In this document: one piece after another, positions 34,732-45,670 of the stretch
Layout: each line of letters opens with the position of its first letter
Position numbering within the stretch: position 1 is the first letter of the stretch
Assembly: GCA_032164245.1 (NCBI GenBank)
Contig: JAVMKO010000002.1
Location: 95,431,340-95,495,339, forward strand
Origin: Sternotherus odoratus
Taxonomy: Eukaryota > Chordata > Testudines > Kinosternidae
Direction: 5' to 3'
DNA: 64,000 nt
Made by a program: the position numbers and the translations under genes
Notes under the pieces: model-generated
Told to the model about the DNA's origin: nothing
What the model saw: only the letters and a program-made list of their open reading frames with translations
Database searches by the model: none

Positions 34732-35019
34732 CTGCCACGGGGGAGCCTTCGGCCTCAGCGCTCCCACACTCCTCCGAGGTGCTGCTGTTGGTCCTTCAGG
34801 AGTAGGCCGAGCTGCCGGAGCTGGAGCTGGGATCGTCCATCTCCGGCTCCAGGCAGACTGGGGACTCTGCAGTGGCCAGGGAGGGTGATGTCTCCTGCTG
34901 GGGCAGGGCTCTCCAGTGGCCAGGGTGGGTGATGTCTCTGGCTGGGCCCTGGGGCTGGGCTCTTGGCTCCTCTGCTTCCTGGAGAGGAAGCCCCAGAGCC
35001 GCTTTGCCCGGCTCCCACC
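34732..35019 (-). CDS. MROH exon 2 (tentative, contains TGA)
   Basis: Acceptor GTACAG|GG at 35019 and donor GTGGCAG|GTGAGG at 34732 give a phase 1-1 exon. It encodes a Pro/Ser/Glu-rich stretch including CLEPEMDDPSSSSGSSAYS and then, after an in-frame TGA at 34796-34798, SEECGSAEAEGSPVA. A short direct duplication (gacatcaccc..ccctggccactg) lies inside. The stop would truncate the protein before any HEAT-like region. Confidence 0.45.
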
Positions 35020-35171
35020 CTGTACGGGGCTCTCCACACACAGTGGCACCCTGAGTCACCTCCGTGTTGGGCTAGAAGGTGCCTCAGGGCCTGATGTTGA
35101 ATCTGGTGCCTTCCTCCTCTGCAATATTGGGCACTTCCACCCCCTGGAGAGCCCAGAACCTGCTTCCTCAC

Positions 35172-35277
35172 CAGCAGGGACAGAGGGGCCGCTCCCATCC
35201 TCAGCCAGATGGCAGCCGCTTCCCACTGGAGCCACCGTCACACCCTTCTTCCAGAGCATCTGCCTGAGCCTCTCCAT
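35172..35277 (-). CDS. MROH exon 1 (tentative, start codon)
   Basis: ATG at 35277-35275 opens MERLRQMLWKKG, a short basic N-terminus. The frame ends at CCTGCTG|GTGAGG in phase 1 (35 codons plus one base). That phase fits the next proposed exon. The evidence is the splice-phase fit and position; there is no domain. Confidence 0.45.
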
Positions 35278-35635
35278 CCTGGAAGTGAGTGGGGAGCAGC
35301 CATAAGTCTGGATTCAAGGCAGCCTCTCACTAACAGGCCTTCCTGTTCCTCCCCACCTCTCCTCTGCTGGGGCAACTCCACCTCTCCACACGCCCCACCA
35401 TGGGGCACCAGGACTGCAATCTACACACACGGACACTAGCTCACAGGATAGGCTGCTCCCAAAGTTCCCCCTAACAACTGTGGCACCGGGGGAGTCTCAT
35501 CCTTTCAGAGCAGTGGGGTTTTCAGGTAGTTTGGACAAGGAGCTCTGTCATGCCAACCCCTACCCCAGGCCATACTCCCTGCCAGGCGAGAGAAAGAACA
35601 GAACCCAGTAAGGAGTCTGAGTCTGCCCTGAGAAC

Positions 35636-36346
35636 TCCCAGCTAACATTCACAAGGACCTAGGGATTACAGTGGACGAGAAGCTGGATATGAGTCAACAG
35701 TGTGCCCTTGTTGCCAAGAAGCCTAACGGCATTTTGGGCTATATAAGTAGGGGCATTGCCAGCAGATCGAGGGACATGATTGTTCCCCTCTATTCAACAT
35801 TGGTGAGGCCTCATCTGGAGTACTGTGTCCAGTTTTGGGGCCCACAGTACAAGAAGGATGTGGAAAAATTGGAAAGAGTCCAGAGAGGGCAACAAAAATG
35901 ATTAGGGGCCTGGAGAGCATGACTTATGAGAAGAGGATGAGAGAACTGGGATTGTTTAGTTTACAAAAGAGAAGACCGAGGGGCAATTTGATAGCTGCTT
36001 TCAACTACCTGAAAGGGGGTTCTAAAGAGGATGGATCTAGACTGTTCTCAGTGGTACCAGATGACAGAACAAGGAGTAATGGTCTCAAGTCGCAGTTGGG
36101 AAGGTTTAGATTGGATATTAGGAAAAACTTTTTCACTAGGAGGGTGGTGAAGCACTGGAATGGGTTACCTAGGGAGGTGGTAGAATCACCTTCCTTGGAG
36201 GTTTTTAAGGTCAGGCTTTACAGAGCCCTGGCTGGGATGATTTAGTTTAAATCATCCCAGCCAGGTCCTGCTTTGAGCAGGGGAGGGGGTTGGACTAGAT
36301 GACCTCCTGAGGTCCCTTCCAACCCTGTTATTCTATGATTCTAAGA
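35636..36346 (+). mobile_element. CR1 LINE, 3' end with ORF2 C-terminus
   Basis: Two adjoining plus frames encode the end of CR1 ORF2: [17 protein letters not shown] (35671 on), [14 protein letters not shown], then in another frame [19 protein letters not shown] and [17 protein letters not shown], ending at about 36243. The 3' UTR follows, to ttctatgattctaag at 36332-36346. A frameshift near 35900 and 5' truncation make it dead. Confidence 0.92.
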
Positions 36347-38738
36347 TCCCAAGCATATGAGATATAATTTCCCCCGCCCCCAGTTCCCACTGATTTCATT
36401 GATTGGGGTTGTGGGTGTTCAGCAGCTGGCAGGGTCTGCCTCCCCCAGAGGCTCTCAGCCTGGGAACAGTCTCATCCAAGGGAAGGGCTGCCCAGGCCCA
36501 GAGCGAAGGGCTGCAGGGGGCTGTGTTAGCAAATCCAGTCTCATTGGGTGGAGATTCCCCCCCCCCCCCCATTTCCACCCCTTCCCAAGTAGAAAAGGGA
36601 AGTCTCTGAGGACAAGCTAAGTACAGCTCACTTGCTCTAGGTGGCGTAGAGCTGGCCGGCAGATGCTCGGAGTTGGCCTCTCCCTTGCCCTCAGTTTCCG
36701 GCAGCAATGTGCGATGGTAAAGGCGCTGCACTGGGCAGCACAATGCCCTTCCAGGAGGGCAGGGTATAGAAACCCGGGAGAGTGACAGTGCTGTGAAAAC
36801 AAGATGATGTTTTATTGCCAAGGGATGGATAAACTCAGGTCTACAGCCGGGGGTCCAGAACACAGACCTACTGCAGGCAGGACGCCTCCTATCCCAAGGT
36901 CTCCTAGCACTTTACACACATTTCTGAAGCCTGTCAAGCCCTGGACCCTAGGGAAGGGACCCCAACCCCACTGACCGAAAACTGTGGCCTGGGCAGGGGA
37001 AGCCACTGCCTCAGGATCGCACTGGGAGTCAGTGACAGGGCCAGGGTTGGAGCCCAGGAGTCTTGTGTCCAGGCTCCTGCACTAACCACTAGAGGAACGC
37101 TCCCTTCCAGAGCTGACAATTGCAGGCAGCACCAATTCCCAGTCTCCCTGGCTTTGAGAGAATGCGGCCTGCTGCAGTGAGTGAGACGGGGTATTGGGAG
37201 TCATACTCCTGGCTTCCAGTGATGGTTTTCCTATTGACCTCGGACAAGCCATTTCCGCTCTCAAGGTTTCAGTCCCCATCAGTAAAATGGGTATTTAATA
37301 CTTACTCACTATTGTAAAACACTGTGAGAGTTACCCAGACAAAGCTGCTTTGTAAGTGCTAGGCAGCACTGGACCATCAAAAGTCAGATCCAAATTCCAA
37401 ATTCCATTTGGATCTGGGCTTTTAATTCAGCCCAGTAAAGAGGAGAGGAGCCCACCCTAGAGTTGGATCGAGGAGGATCAGCCCTTCCTGGGTTGGGGAA
37501 TGACAGAAGAAGCCTTTCTATCCCTAGCTGGGAAGTATTTTAAAAATATGAACTGAAATTTTAAATTAAATTAACCACGGGTTTATTAAAAATAATGTGC
37601 TTAAAATTAACTTTGAAATTGACCACCTATGTTAAGACCTCCATTTATTACAAAATCTACAAATAAGTTTAAAATAATTAAAAAAATTATATTAAACAGA
37701 ACATGTTTGCTGCCATGTTTTAAAGCCAGTCAGACCACTGAAGTGATGGCTAAGCTCCTGGAACCAAAGTTAGCCAAAATGCTAAAACAACTTTGGACAG
37801 CAGGAGCTTCCTTGGAAGTTGCAGAGAATAATTCCTTATTTTTAAAGTATTGAAACAGTTCCGTTCAATGACTAGTTCATTGAAATGCAAAAAACCCCTT
37901 GGGAACTGGCAAAGCAGGCAAACTTGTTCTCCTCCTTCAATCTATGAATACAATTTAGGTGTGAGGGGAGGAGATCTACTAGTTCATAAATCTAGAAGGA
38001 CATGGTGACCAGAATGGATCATTTCACTTCAGTAACTACACAGAACATTTCCTTTCTCTAATAAATCAGTAGGGAGATTTGAGTAAATCAGCACAGTTAG
38101 AGGATTGTTGTTTGGGACAAGAATCCCTACTGATTTCCTACTTGGCTCCCTTCCAAACCAATGACACATATCGTGTTTGACTTCCTTGGAAACGGACTTC
38201 TTAATATTTTTAATTAATTTGAATCCTCTCCTACCTCCTCCAGGAGAGACTGTGAGACAGAGGCTTGCTGCAGGAAGGCTACAGGTATCTCTGAGGTTCC
38301 CCCTCCCTTGACCCCCTTTTATGCATGTCTAATGTCAAGAAAGCCCTGTGAGGTCACAGCCTCCTCATCACCTTTGCCCAATAGGCTGAGTTCCTCCCAA
38401 AGGCCTTTGTGAAGTCACTGCCACACCCACCTCTCCCTTGCAGGGCTGATGTCTGCCCCTGGCCAGCCCGTTTGGATGTCTCAGCTGCTCCCCCAAATCT
38501 CCCCACTTGCTCATGATTAATTCTGTGGAGCAAACAGGCTAAATAGTAAAACAGCAGAATCTGTTCCTCATCCTACACTGAGTTTTTCAGAGATTCATAG
38601 ATTCTTTTGGCCATGTCACCTATTTCTGTGTATGTTCCTTGGCTCTTTTATCAACAACTGAGGCACAGACACATTTCTTCTTTTACATAAATATTATTCA
38701 TTGGAGGGATGTGCAACACTACAAGACAGCATAAAATA
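36347..38738. other. Intergenic, old SINE only
   Basis: No gene seen. About 37185-37375 is a plus-oriented MIR-like SINE (cctattgacctcggacaagccatttccgctctcaaggtttcagtccccatcagtaaaatggg...ctttgtaagtgctaggcagc). A C run lies near 36549-36561. The rest is unremarkable, AT-rich after 37500. Confidence 0.6.
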
Positions 38739-38746
38739 ATCCCAGC

Positions 38747-38874
38747 TAGGGTGCCCAGACAGCAAGTGTGAAAAATCGGGATGGGGGTGGGGGGGGGGGT
38801 AATAGGAGCCAATAGAAGAAAAAGACCCAAAAATTGGGACTGTCCCTATAAAATCGGGACATCTGGTCACCCTA
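38747..38874. mobile_element. Short hAT-type MITE
   Basis: Left TAGGGTGCCCAGA, right TCTGGTCACCCTA (inverted, one mismatch). Perfect 8-bp duplication ATCCCAGC at 38739-38746 and 38875-38882. Only 128 bp, containing paired 'aaaaatcggga' / 'tcgggac' arms and a G run, so it can fold as a hairpin. Confidence 0.9.
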
Positions 38875-38882
38875 ATCCCAGC

Positions 38883-40324
38883 GAACATCAACAATATTAG
38901 TTTTAAAAGTGAGCAATTAAAATACAAGGGACCAGAGCTTCCCATATTATGACTGTGTGTTTGCATTTTTCTTTTTCATTTACAACGGTAACAGACTGTT
39001 CTGTCTCACTCACATGGCTCTTCACCAGTATACTTGCAAAACAAGTGTCATTTGCAGGGAGAAATCAACAGAGGGGCTGCCAACAGCAGATAAAATGTGA
39101 TGGTCACATTATTATTGCCCAAACAAAATGTTAATTCGGAAACTCAACAACCTTGCAAGACTCTTTCTTCCCTGCTTTCTGAGCATACAGTGGTACCGAA
39201 AACGGTTTAATTACAACACTTCATTTTCTACAACTCCTGTGGAGAAACTAAGAACATTGTCCTCCTTTGAAATGTATTGATGAGTCCTTATTACTACTTA
39301 TTTGTAATGCAGGAGTATCTAGATGCTCCAACTCATTGTCCTGGGTATGGTACAAACAGAAGAAAAAGATGAGCCCTGCTCTGAGAGGCTTATTTATAAA
39401 GCTGTGTGGTTCAGCTGCTCTTGTCTCTCCACCCAGTATATGGTTCAAATTAGGTCTGGCCAATGTGATTATTATTATTTTTTAACCATTATACAGCAGC
39501 GCCCCTTTGGCTTCATTCAGAGATCAAGTGCCCATACTCGGCTTCCTGTAATGGTTTGTCACCTGATCTTGCCTTAACAAATTGGCCGAGTCATCTGTGA
39601 AAATAAGCTATGAGACTGCAGCATCTTGTATTCTCCTGTGTAGTACTGCAGTGTGCTACTAAAAATAGCTGCCGCCTTCAACTCCAGAGTGGTTGCTTTC
39701 TGAAGACAAGTGAAATGATTTTTGTACTGTGTGTGTATAAACAGCCTTGAAATATTCTACCGTCCTACTCATACAGCCTGAAATTCACTGTTGGGCAGAG
39801 GCCCAACACAAAGCTTGTCCCACTTAAACACTGTTTGTCCCGCTTTTACTCTAGACAGCAGTTTTTAACTCTTCTTTGGAGTGTTTCTCTTTTGTTGGTT
39901 CCATTATAGTCTACATAGTTCTATATCACTGATAAGATCTAAGTTCCTGTATTAAGCAGTGAAGAACATTTTGAAGATATCAAGTGCACTCTTAACAAAA
40001 CCGTATTTAAACAATGAAATTCTAATCTCAGTTAACCTGATGTAAATCTGGAGAGACCCCCCAATGATGTCAATGAAGTTGCGCCAGGGTAAAACTGATG
40101 ACAGAGCAGAATCAGGCCTTATATTTCTGAACTGCTTTTGCACGGGGGTTGAAATTCACCTCTGTGCAGAGAGACAGTAAAAGACCTACACACTTCTTAA
40201 ATCCCACTTAAACTCTATTTTTGAAGTGGTGCGTAGACTGTGTAGGCTCTTTGCCTAGGGATGACTTTCACTTCTCTGCAATAGTAGTATTATTTAACCT
40301 TCTTATATTGTAGGGGCTTCCTTG
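38883..40324. other. Intergenic, no gene seen
   Basis: AT-rich sequence with short unsupported frames (for example 39267-39485 plus). No repeat family recognised with confidence. Confidence 0.5.
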
Positions 40325-40332
40325 AGCTAGGG

Positions 40333-41290
40333 CAGGGGTGGGGAACCTTTTTTCTGCCAAGGGCCATTTGGATATTTATAACATCATTCGCGGGCCATAC
40401 AAAATTATCAACTTAAAAATTAGCCTGCTATATTTGGTCAAACATTTAATTAACATTAAATTAACATTTAATTAACATTTAATTAACTCCTGCCAGCTGG
40501 GGTCTCAGCCCGCTGCCAGCCTGGGCTTCTTACACCCAGGCTGGCTGCGGGCTGAGACCCTGGCTGGCAAGGATCCAGCGGGGGAAAGCGCAAAGCGGCG
40601 GCAGGCTGAGCACTCAGCCCGCTGCCGCTTTGGGGGTTCCCCCGCTGACCCCTTGCCACCCGGGGTCCCGCCGCCTGCCCCAGTCAGCTCCCGCTGTCAG
40701 CCTGGGTGTAGGGAACCCAGGCTGACAGCGGGAGCTGAGACCCCCGCTGGCAAGAGCCTGCAGGGAAATTCTAAAGCCGCAGCGGGCTGAGTGCTTAGCC
40801 CACTGCTGCTTCTCCGCCCACTGCCACTTTAGTTTTCCCGAGGCTCCTGCCAGCGGGGGTCTCAGCTCCCGCTGCCAGCCTGGGCTTCCTACACCCAGGC
40901 TGACAGCGGGAGCTGACTGGGGCAGGCGGCGGGACCCCGGGTGGCAAGGGGCCAGCGGGGGAAACCCCAAAGCGGCGGCAGACTGAGTGCTCAGCCCCCC
41001 GCTGCTTTGAGGCTTCCCCTGCAGGCTCCTGCCAGCCAAGGTCCCGCCACCTGCCCCAGTCAGCTCCCCCTGCTAGCCTGGGTGTAGGAAGCTCAGTCTG
41101 GCAGCGGGAGCTGAGACCCCCTGCTGGCAGGAGCCTGCAGGGAAACTCTAAAGCTGCAGCGGGCTGAGCACTCAGCCCGCTGCCGCTTCTCCGCCTGCTG
41201 CCGCTTTAGATTTATTGAATTTAGAGACCCGCCTGCGGTTGCCTTGGCAGGGCCAGACCAAATGATTTTGCCGGACGTTCCCCACCCCTG
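40333..41290. mobile_element. Non-autonomous hAT element, nested
   Basis: Left CAGGGGTGGGGAACC, right GTTCCCCACCCCTG. Perfect 8-bp duplication AGCTAGGG at 40325-40332 and 41291-41298. The interior is built of repeated and inverted GC-rich blocks (gctgagaccc, agctcccgctg, cagcgggagctga, gcggcggca). The minus frame 41039-40614 is a translation of these and is not a gene. It inserted into the start of another repeat that continues at 41299. Confidence 0.92.
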
Positions 41291-41298
41291 AGCTAGGG

Positions 41299-41775
41299 TG
41301 ACCAGGTGTCTGGTTTTCGACTGGAACAGCCAGTCTAAAAGGGACCCTGGTGGCTCCAGTCAGCACTGCCGACCGGGCCGTTAAAAGTCCCTACATGTCC
41401 TGTCCGGCATTGCGCTCATCTCTGGTACCACACCAGAGCCAGCACCCTCTTCCCACATCCCAATCCCCTGCCTCAACCAGCAATCCCCTCATGCACTATA
41501 AATACCTCATCCCACCCCAAGCCCAGAGCCCACACCTCCAGCTGGAGCCCTCACCCCCTCCTGTACCCCAAGTCCCTACCCCAGCCCGGAGCCCCCTCCT
41601 GCATCCTGAACCCCTCATTTCTGGCCCCACCCTAAAGCTGACCCACCCCCCCATTGGAACCCTCACCCCCTCCCACATCCCAACCCCTTGCCCCAGCCCA
41701 GTGAAAGTGAGTGAGGGTGGGGGAGAGCGAGCCACCAAGGGAGGGGGAATGTAGTGAGTTTGGGGAAGGTGGGGG
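41299..41775 (+). repeat. Interspersed repeat with Pro-codon-rich tail
   Basis: Starts (across the target duplication) as ctagggtgaccaggtgtctggttttcgactggaac..., a motif shared with the MITE at 38747. It then runs into 'accgggccgttaaaagtcc' and a C-rich low-complexity tract 41440-41700 of ccagcccagagcccacacc-like units. Long frames on both strands here are low complexity. Confidence 0.55.
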
Positions 41776-41783
41776 GGAGGGGA

Positions 41784-42195
41784 CAGTGTTCCCCAACCTT
41801 TGTAATACCGCAGACCGGTCACCGCGGCCAGTGAATGCTTGCGGCCCAAGGGGGGGGGGGGGGGGGTTGCTACTACTTTGATCCGCAACCCCAATTTAGT
41901 TTTTACCTCGGCGCGGCGGAGGCTTCCATGTCCGCCGAAAAGCCGCGGAATACAGCAGCCGATATGCGGTCCAATTTTAATTTTTGCCTCGTGGCGGCGG
42001 ACCCGTATATGTCCGCCGAAAAGCCGCCGAAAACGTCTGAGTGTCCGGTGGCGCTGCTCCTGCTGCAGCCGATACGGAAGTGCGCAGAAGTGAACTGCGC
42101 ACATCCGGAAGTGCGGAAGGGAAGGTGCCCACGGCCCGGTAACAATTCATCCACGGACCGGTACCGGTCCGCGGACCGGGGGTTGGGGACCACTG
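41784..42195. mobile_element. Non-autonomous hAT-like element
   Basis: Left CAGTGTTCCCCAACC, right GGTTGGGGACCACTG (inverted, 14 of 15). The interior carries two near-repeats: a first block at about 41880-41945 and a second at about 41968-42030 (gcggcgga..cc..tatgtccgccgaaaagcc). The expected 8-bp duplication is not visible (ggagggga versus gactaggg), so the flanks may have been rearranged. Confidence 0.7.
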
Positions 42196-43199
42196 GACTA
42201 GGGTATTCGGTTTTGTGCGACCAGAAAAATGACAACCTACCTTGAGCTTGTCACCATACAAAAAAGCTTACAATATAAAAAACAAGACATAAAGGTGGAT
42301 GAAACAAAAGTCTCAGGGGGTGGGGAAGAAGGAATAACAAAAATAATAGGCTGTGCCTGATTCTTAGTCATGTCTGTGAATGAGATGACCCAGAGAAAGT
42401 GAGGAGAAGAAGATAAACCCACAGGGACACCCGCTGAAAGAGGGAGAGGAGAGGAGGGGGGCCTACCACATAAGGTATTGAAAAAATTATTCCGAAGAGG
42501 AAGAGAGACAGGAGAGGCACAATTACTGCTTTGTGTCATTTGCATGGCTCTTCCTCCAATCCACCAGCAAATAAATAAATAACAATTACAGAAAACAATT
42601 AACGTACTACTGCTTCTACCTGCAGGAAAGAGTATATGATGGTCCTTTTTTAAATTTTGACTCTACCTATTTAGAAAAATTATACTTGAAGGGCTTTGTA
42701 TTCCAGTGCCTTTTAAAAAATCTCTTTTGTGAACAACAGCAGAGCTCTATTTAACTGCAAGGACTTCATTTCAGCAACTGTTCTTTAAAAAATAAATGAT
42801 TGTACTGAGTTTAATACATGAGGGAAAGCAACTAAATTCAGACTCTGACATGACAGTCTGTTATGATATTTGGGCCTATTCATTTACCCTAATTGTGAGC
42901 TCAACTGTAAAAAGTGAGTGTAAATTCGTAAGATGTCACAATCACCTCTCCCAGCAAATGTTGACGGGAAAAGGCACAAATGGAGACACCCCACCCCCGC
43001 CCCCCAAATAAAAACCTAAATTAGTCCCAACTAAAAAGCTCTGATATAACTCAAGGACTGTGTTAAGATCATTCCTGGTAAACAAGAACAGTGATACTAA
43101 AAATAAATGAACCAAAATTGGTGTGTCAGAAATTAGGATTATTAGTGGACAAAATAACAAGGGGAGGGGCTATTCCTCCCATCAATGTCCTTTGGGTCC

Positions 43200-43878
43200 T
43201 GTGACAGAGTCAGACCAGAAGGCTATAGGAGAGTGCTGGAAGGGAGGTATATCAGCCTCAGGATGAGCAGGTCCCTGTTCCCTGGCTAGCCAAACAAAGG
43301 AGAAGCTTCTAGAAAGCAGCAGAAACAGCTCGCCTGATTGGGACACCTGAAGCCAGTCAGGGGCTGGCTGAAACCAGTTTAAAACCCTCCCATTTAGTCA
43401 GGTGGGGGTGGGTGTCAGGAGCTGTGAGAGGAGGTTGTGCTGTTGGTGAGACTGAGTGGTTAGACAACACATCATACGCGAGGAAGGAGGCCCTGCAGTA
43501 AGGGTGAAGTGGAGTGTGAAGAAGCGGGGACTGCTGGGGGAAGTAGCCCAGGGAATTGTATTGTGTTTGGTGGTTAAAAGGTCAGCCATCTTAGCTGATA
43601 CTATTAGGGTCCCTGGGCTGGAGCCCGGAGTAGAGGGCGGGCCCGGGCTCCCCCCTTCCTACCTTCCCCAATTAATCACTGAGACTAGGGAGACAACACA
43701 GACTGTGCCAGGAAGGATAACTTCTCCTCACTGGCTTATGATGAAAATGGCTCAATAGGCTGTGACCTTGTCTCTAGAGAGAGAAGGGCTACGTGGATGG
43801 TCACAGTGAGCCTCTGAGGCTAGTGAAATCCACCAGGAAATGCAGGACCCGCAAGTATAGACTTGGAGCTTTGTCACA
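43200..43878 (+). mobile_element. Solo LTR
   Basis: Starts TGTGACAGAGTCAGACC and ends GGAGCTTTGTCACA. Target duplication GTCC at 43196-43199 and 43879-43882. Includes 'ccagtttaaaaccctccc' as a TATA-like region, and ggctggagcccggagtagag. The plus frame 43456-43758 lies wholly inside and is not a gene. Confidence 0.82.
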
Positions 43879-45004
43879 GTCCTTAAAGACAGATTTTGGG
43901 GTGAAAAATTCTCTACTACATTGAGCTTCACTATCATGGCTGCCACTCCCACCACCTCCTGGGACACTCTTCTTCCTCCCTGGATCTTCTTCATGCTGAT
44001 CCTGAAAGATATCCTGACCAAACTAGGCCAGAGAGAGGGAGCCAAATGGCATCACCACCTCCACTGGCTCCAGCTAGATCCTCAATATCCTTTGGGATGT
44101 GAGATTTTGTCTCTCCCTTGTGCGCACGCACACACAGTTTTCCTTTTCTTTCCCATTCCTCTCCTTTTTCTTTATGTCTAATAAGAGTCTGGCTTAGTCA
44201 GCCAAGACTACATATTTTGCAACATTGCTGTAAGCCTGAGACTAGAGAGAAACAAATTCAAGAAGTGACCTAAACAGCCAGATGCTGGTATGAGTTTGGC
44301 AGGTCTCGTAATGGCTAATCAGACCACGCTCTGTGCCTGTTTTTCTCCAACAGTAAGGTTGCAAGTGAAAATCACCGCCAGAGTCAGAAGCTGCATTTTT
44401 TATCTTTGCTATTCTTTTCTCTCCCCCTTCTGTGTGAGAGTTTTGTTTTGTCTTTTCTAGGAAATGGGATCAGACTTTAACAATGACAGCTCCAGCCTAA
44501 CTCTATTAATTTCTTCTCTTTTCTCCAAAAGGACAATTATTACAGCTAACCGACCGTCAAATGAGGGTGGTTTCTTTTTTCTAAAAGCTCTCTTCAACTA
44601 AGGGGAAAGGGAACAAGGGATGTTGATAAAATGAAAGCCTTACATAATACTTCACATTTCAAGGCTTTAACTATTTTTCCTCTATATTTAATTGTGTGTT
44701 TGCCATGGTACTAAGCGGCCTGGAGTCTCTTTATACCATACCTCCAACCTTGTTCAGTGTTGGACAGTGATTGGGTTATATTTAAACCTTTTTACCTTTT
44801 GGGCCCCTTTACTCCATCTAAATTAAGACAAGACCCTAGAAAGCAGCTATATTATGTGCTCAATTTTTCATCTTCAGTAGCATCTTAAATCCAATATATA
44901 GTAGTTGGAGATGGGCCCAAAGCAGAATGCTAGATGGAAACTTTGCCAAAATTTGTGAGTGTTTCAATCTGGATTCTACCTTCACCTCTATAATGGGTCA
45001 AGCC

Positions 45005-45106
45005 AAAACCATGGCTCTCAATGCTTGAAAACCATGGCTCTCAATGCTTGAAAACCATGGCTCTCAATGCTTGAAAACCATGGCTCTCAATGCTTGAAAA
45101 CCATGG
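45005..45106. repeat. 23-bp tandem repeat
   Basis: Units begin at 45005, 45028, 45051 and 45074, identical by eye, followed by a partial aaaaccatgg. Simple minisatellite. Confidence 0.9.
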
Positions 45107-45430
45107 GAAAGACATCTGTCAGTTAAAGCAAGGTAGCTGTTACTCTGCCAAGCCTTGGGGCCTTTTTGTCCATAAAATCAAAGACAAGGTGAGTTGCCTC
45201 TGGATCACAAAGTTCTGGGAAAAATGCACAGCATCTCTGCCAATCTGGCCTGGGAGAAAATTCCTTCCTCACCCCAAATATAGTGATCAGTTAGACCTTG
45301 AGCATGTGGGCAAGACCCACCAGCCAGACACACCTGGGAAAGAATTCTCTGTAGTAACTCAGAGCCCTCCTCATCTAGTGTTCCATCTCCAGCCATTGGA
45401 GATATTTGCTGCTAGCAGTCGCAGATCAGC

Positions 45431-45670
45431 TACATGCGATTGGAGATCCAAGTTCAGTTCCCAGTTCTATCACAGCTTCCCTGTGTGACCTTGGGCAAGC
45501 CACTTACACACTTTGCTTTAGTTCCCCATCTCTAAAATTGAGAATGACACTTTCTTTCTCCCTTTCTCTCTGTCTTGTCTCTTTGGAGTGCAAGCACTTT
45601 GGGACAGAGACAGTTTGCTACTGTGTATTTGTACAGTACCTAACACAATGAGATCTCTATCTCAGATAAC
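45431..45670 (+). repeat. MIR/CORE-type SINE
   Basis: Contains 'cctgtgtgaccttgggcaagccacttacac', 'ttagttccccatctctaaaattgagaatgac' and a tail 'gcaagcactttgggacagagacagt...gtacagtacctaacacaatgagatc'. Plus orientation. Confidence 0.75.

Larger units (their letters stand above)
27145..35277 (-). pseudogene. Maestro heat-like repeat (MROH) family gene, disrupted
   Basis: A multi-exon minus-strand gene of the MROH family, whose HEAT-type helical repeats are thought to mediate protein contacts. Nine exons from 33987 to 27145 have AG/GT junctions and agree in phase: 33987-33856, 33594-33515, 33086-32987, 32484-32389, 30841-30737, 30271-30133, 29161-29091, 28408-28216, 27249-27145 (stop TAA 27145-27147). 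Family-like segments include WVQDRAKQLCFLQAI, VGHLVVQLGLYITDP, EGIYRLYQLLL and QEDVTDNVMAQVY. Three weaker 5' exons (35277-35172, 35019-34732, 34340-34291) would add an acidic/Ser-rich N-terminus. Lesions: a 20-bp triplication shifts the frame in the penultimate exon, a TGA lies at 34796-34798, and a donor is apparently lost at 34290. I recognise the family but cannot say which member. It may be a pseudogene, a polymorphic null allele or partly an assembly artefact. Confidence 0.85.

Noticed and set aside
41496..42261. Overlapping ORFs of 84-202 codons
   Set aside because: Span low-complexity C-rich sequence and the hAT element 41784-42195; several frames are open at once.
43456..43758. 100-codon plus-strand ORF
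   Set aside because: Lies wholly in the solo LTR 43200-43878.
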